Source of the DNA: Zhengitettix transpicula
Lineage: Eukaryota; Arthropoda; Insecta; Orthoptera; Tetrigidae
DNA length: 64,000 bases
Assembly (NCBI GenBank): GCA_037074705.1
Contig: CM073596.1
Coordinates: 21,984,001 to 22,048,000, forward strand
Direction of reading: 5' to 3'
In this document: positions 62,205-64,000 of the stretch, piece after piece
Layout: each line of letters begins with the position of its first letter
How positions within the stretch are numbered: the first letter of the stretch is position 1
The notes under the pieces: model-generated
What the model saw: the letters and a program-made list of their open reading frames with translations, nothing else
What the model was told of the DNA's origin: nothing
Database searches by the model: none
Program-made: the position numbers and the translations under genes

Positions 62205-62505
62205 AGAGACGACGTTTAATGCTGAATATATGTTAATAACATTGCTGGCAGTGTTTTTTTCAATCCTCCTCCGTTCAATGATTTATATAAATTATACACG
62301 CATTAACAACGTAAAAAATAAATTATGTGTTCACATATATATATATATAAATTGTTAAATAAATAGATGAAATTAAGTATACTTATTTATTTTTCAATCG
62401 TTCCTTTACGCGTAAGGCGCCCTTGCTTAAAATATAACAAGAAACGAATTTGTACACGGAAAAATTAGAGAGAAAAGGGAGCTCGATTAAGACTTGAGCA
62501 CCAGA
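62205..62505. mobile_element. Foldback-like sub-repeat joined to core flank
   Basis: GAGACGACGTTTAATGCTGAATAT...CCGTTCAATGATT..., GCATTAACAACGTAA, TTATGTGTTCACATATAT, TAAATAGATGAAATTAA and CGCGTAAGG match the sub-repeat unit. They run on into AATTAGAGAGAAAAGGGAGC, then GATTAAGACTTGAGCACCAG. The latter matches the flank of the core at 56080-56119 (GCGAGAAAATGGAGCTTGATTCAGGCTTGAGCATCAG). The element is cut off where GGATAGT should follow, 12 bp before the large palindrome begins. Confidence 0.6.
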
Positions 62506-62517
62506 ATAAATAAATAA

Positions 62518-63822
62518 GATTTTATACAAATTACTTTCCACATTAAATTTTAAATATTTTATTAGAGCTATTAAAATTAAGAAACATTTCAGTAACCGAA
62601 CTAAGTTAACCTTTGTTTTTTTATCAATCGAATGTAATTAATTCTCTGAGCACAATTGAAACTGAGAATGTAATAATCACATTGCCTTATTCACTCGTCC
62701 AGTTCACTGTTTTCATTGTAAAATGATTTAAATTAATTGAATACGTCGTAAACAATTAAAAAGCCATGTCGGACAAGAAAGACTCTTTGCGACTAAATTC
62801 CTACTTTTAATTGAGAACTGGTATTGAATGAACAACGATAAATTATGTTAAGGAATCAATGTTATGAAAAAACTTCTTATTCTGCAAATAAATAAATATA
62901 ATGTGTAAAAAAGAAAGAAAAGAAAGATGGCCGCCAGCCGAGCGATGCGAGTTTGGGACGACGAAAAGCCTGGATTTTTAGAATTGAGAAATAGGATAGT
63001 AGAAGGTGTCAGGAGGTCTTTGTCTTAGGAGCGGCAGAAGGTGAGCAGGTGGCGGAGAAAAATCCGTGATTTTTGCCAAACCCCTGTGTGTCTATGCTCC
63101 CTCTCTCTCACTCATTGACCCTCTCTCTCTCTCTCTCATGGGAAGAACCTACTCCACAGGGATTTGGCAAAATCTCGACTTTTTCTTTGCCACCTGCTCA
63201 TCTTCTGCCGCTCCGAGTACAACGACCTCCTGACATCTTCTACTATCCTACCTCTCAAGTCTGAAATCCATGCTTTTCGTCGTTCCAAAGTCGCTTCGCT
63301 CGGCCGGCGGCCATCTTTCTCTTTACTCATTTAATATTTATTTGCAGAATACGAACTTTTTTTAAAACATTGATTCTTTAACGTAATTTATCTTTATAAT
63401 TACATATATAATCATATAAGTATTGCAAATAATAATTACAATTTATATAAAATTTGTATAAAAATTCAAATAACGAATAAAATATTTTTATTTGATTTTA
63501 TCGTTGATGATTCAATACCAGGCAGCTGTCAATTCAAACTAGAAATTTACTCGCAAAGACTCTTGTCTGACATGGCTTTTTAATTGTTTACTTATTCAAT
63601 TAATTTAAATCATTTTACAATGAAAACAGTGAACTGGACGAGTGAATAAGGCAATGTGATTATTATATTCTCAGTTTCAATTGTGCTCAGAGAATTAATT
63701 ACATTCGATTGATAAAAAAACAAAGGTTAACTTAGTTCGGTTACTGAAATGTTTCTTAATTTTAATAGCTCTAATAAAATATTTAAAATTTAATGTGGAA
63801 ATAAATTTTTATAAAATCTTTT
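62518..63822. mobile_element. 1.3-kb near-perfect palindrome (hairpin element)
   Basis: The left arm 62518-63091 and the right arm 63156-63822 are inverted copies, with a CT-rich spacer of about 65 bp. Paired landmarks, outside to inside, are CCACATTAAATTTTAAATAT, GGTTACTGAAATGTTTC, CTCTGAGCACAATTG, CAGTTCACTGTTTTCATTG, AAAGACTCTT, GATGGCCGCC, GGATAGTAGAAG, GAGCAGGTGGC and GCCAAA.CCCTGTG. The right arm has about 90 bp extra AT-rich sequence near 63395-63490. No transposase frame survives, and minus and plus frames mirror each other. It could be a non-autonomous foldback transposon or an inverted duplication. Confidence 0.85.
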
Positions 63823-64000
63823 TTTTCTTAGTCTGAAATGAAATGAAGGGTAATTCCTTTGCTATATTACAAATATTTGAATATTTAAATATGAAAAATG
63901 ATTTTAATTTTTAAAATTCTGTCTTACATATTATTGTGTGTGAAAATGCTCGTTACAAAGGCATCAATAACTTATATTATAATATGTATGACTCGTGACA
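63823..64000. other. AT-rich end of window
   Basis: Nothing recognised. Confidence 0.5.

Noticed and set aside
62940..63330. Open frames 63073-63264 (+) and 63136-63330 (-) in the palindrome
   Set aside because: They lie in mirrored arms and a CT-rich spacer; no domain.
1..64000. CRISPR array, operon-like or prokaryotic defence system
   Set aside because: No regularly spaced identical repeats with unique spacers, no clustered uninterrupted genes, and a clear spliced animal gene present.

Overview
The window reads as nuclear DNA of an insect with a large, repeat-rich genome. It is AT-rich, has multi-kilobase introns, and carries remnants of LINEs, Penelope-like elements, tRNA-derived SINEs and palindromic repeats. 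No prokaryotic gene organisation, rRNA, intact tRNA gene or CRISPR array was seen. The order of insect is not proven; the long introns and repeat load argue against a compact dipteran genome.

The one gene I can support is a + strand, six-coding-exon gene for a Spitz/TGF-alpha-type EGF-receptor ligand (about 21,955-37,917). Its exons join with compatible phases to a 199-residue precursor. The precursor has a signal peptide, a cysteine placed to become the mature N-terminus, an N-glycosylation sequon, one EGF domain, a rhomboid-type cleavage motif at the start of the transmembrane helix, and a short cytoplasmic tail. The first coding exon begins with a splice acceptor, so at least one non-coding exon lies upstream. 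A CpG-rich block at 14,200-14,533 ending in a good splice donor is a candidate. Introns 1 and 2 (8.9 and 6.0 kb) hold GC-richer unique blocks that look like candidate enhancers, plus LINE and Penelope relics. The last four exons are packed into 0.8 kb. Likely polyadenylation sites lie at about 38.8 and 40.65 kb.

Layout: 1-14,199 is mostly unique non-coding DNA with one LINE relic (5.76-6.83 kb). 14.2-21.9 kb is the probable promoter and 5' UTR intron. 21.9-37.9 kb is the gene. 38-45.7 kb is very AT-rich and featureless. 46-64 kb is a graveyard of nested repeats: an A-tailed retroposon family in tandem, 110-bp tandem units, a direct-repeat pair, Penelope 3' ends, two tRNA-SINE-like units, arms built of roughly 200-260-bp sub-repeats resembling foldback elements, and a 1.3-kb near-perfect palindrome. 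The cores of the two palindromic elements share a motif, so they appear to belong to one family of hairpin elements. That family is the most unusual structure here. I found no evidence of an operon-like or defence-like system.
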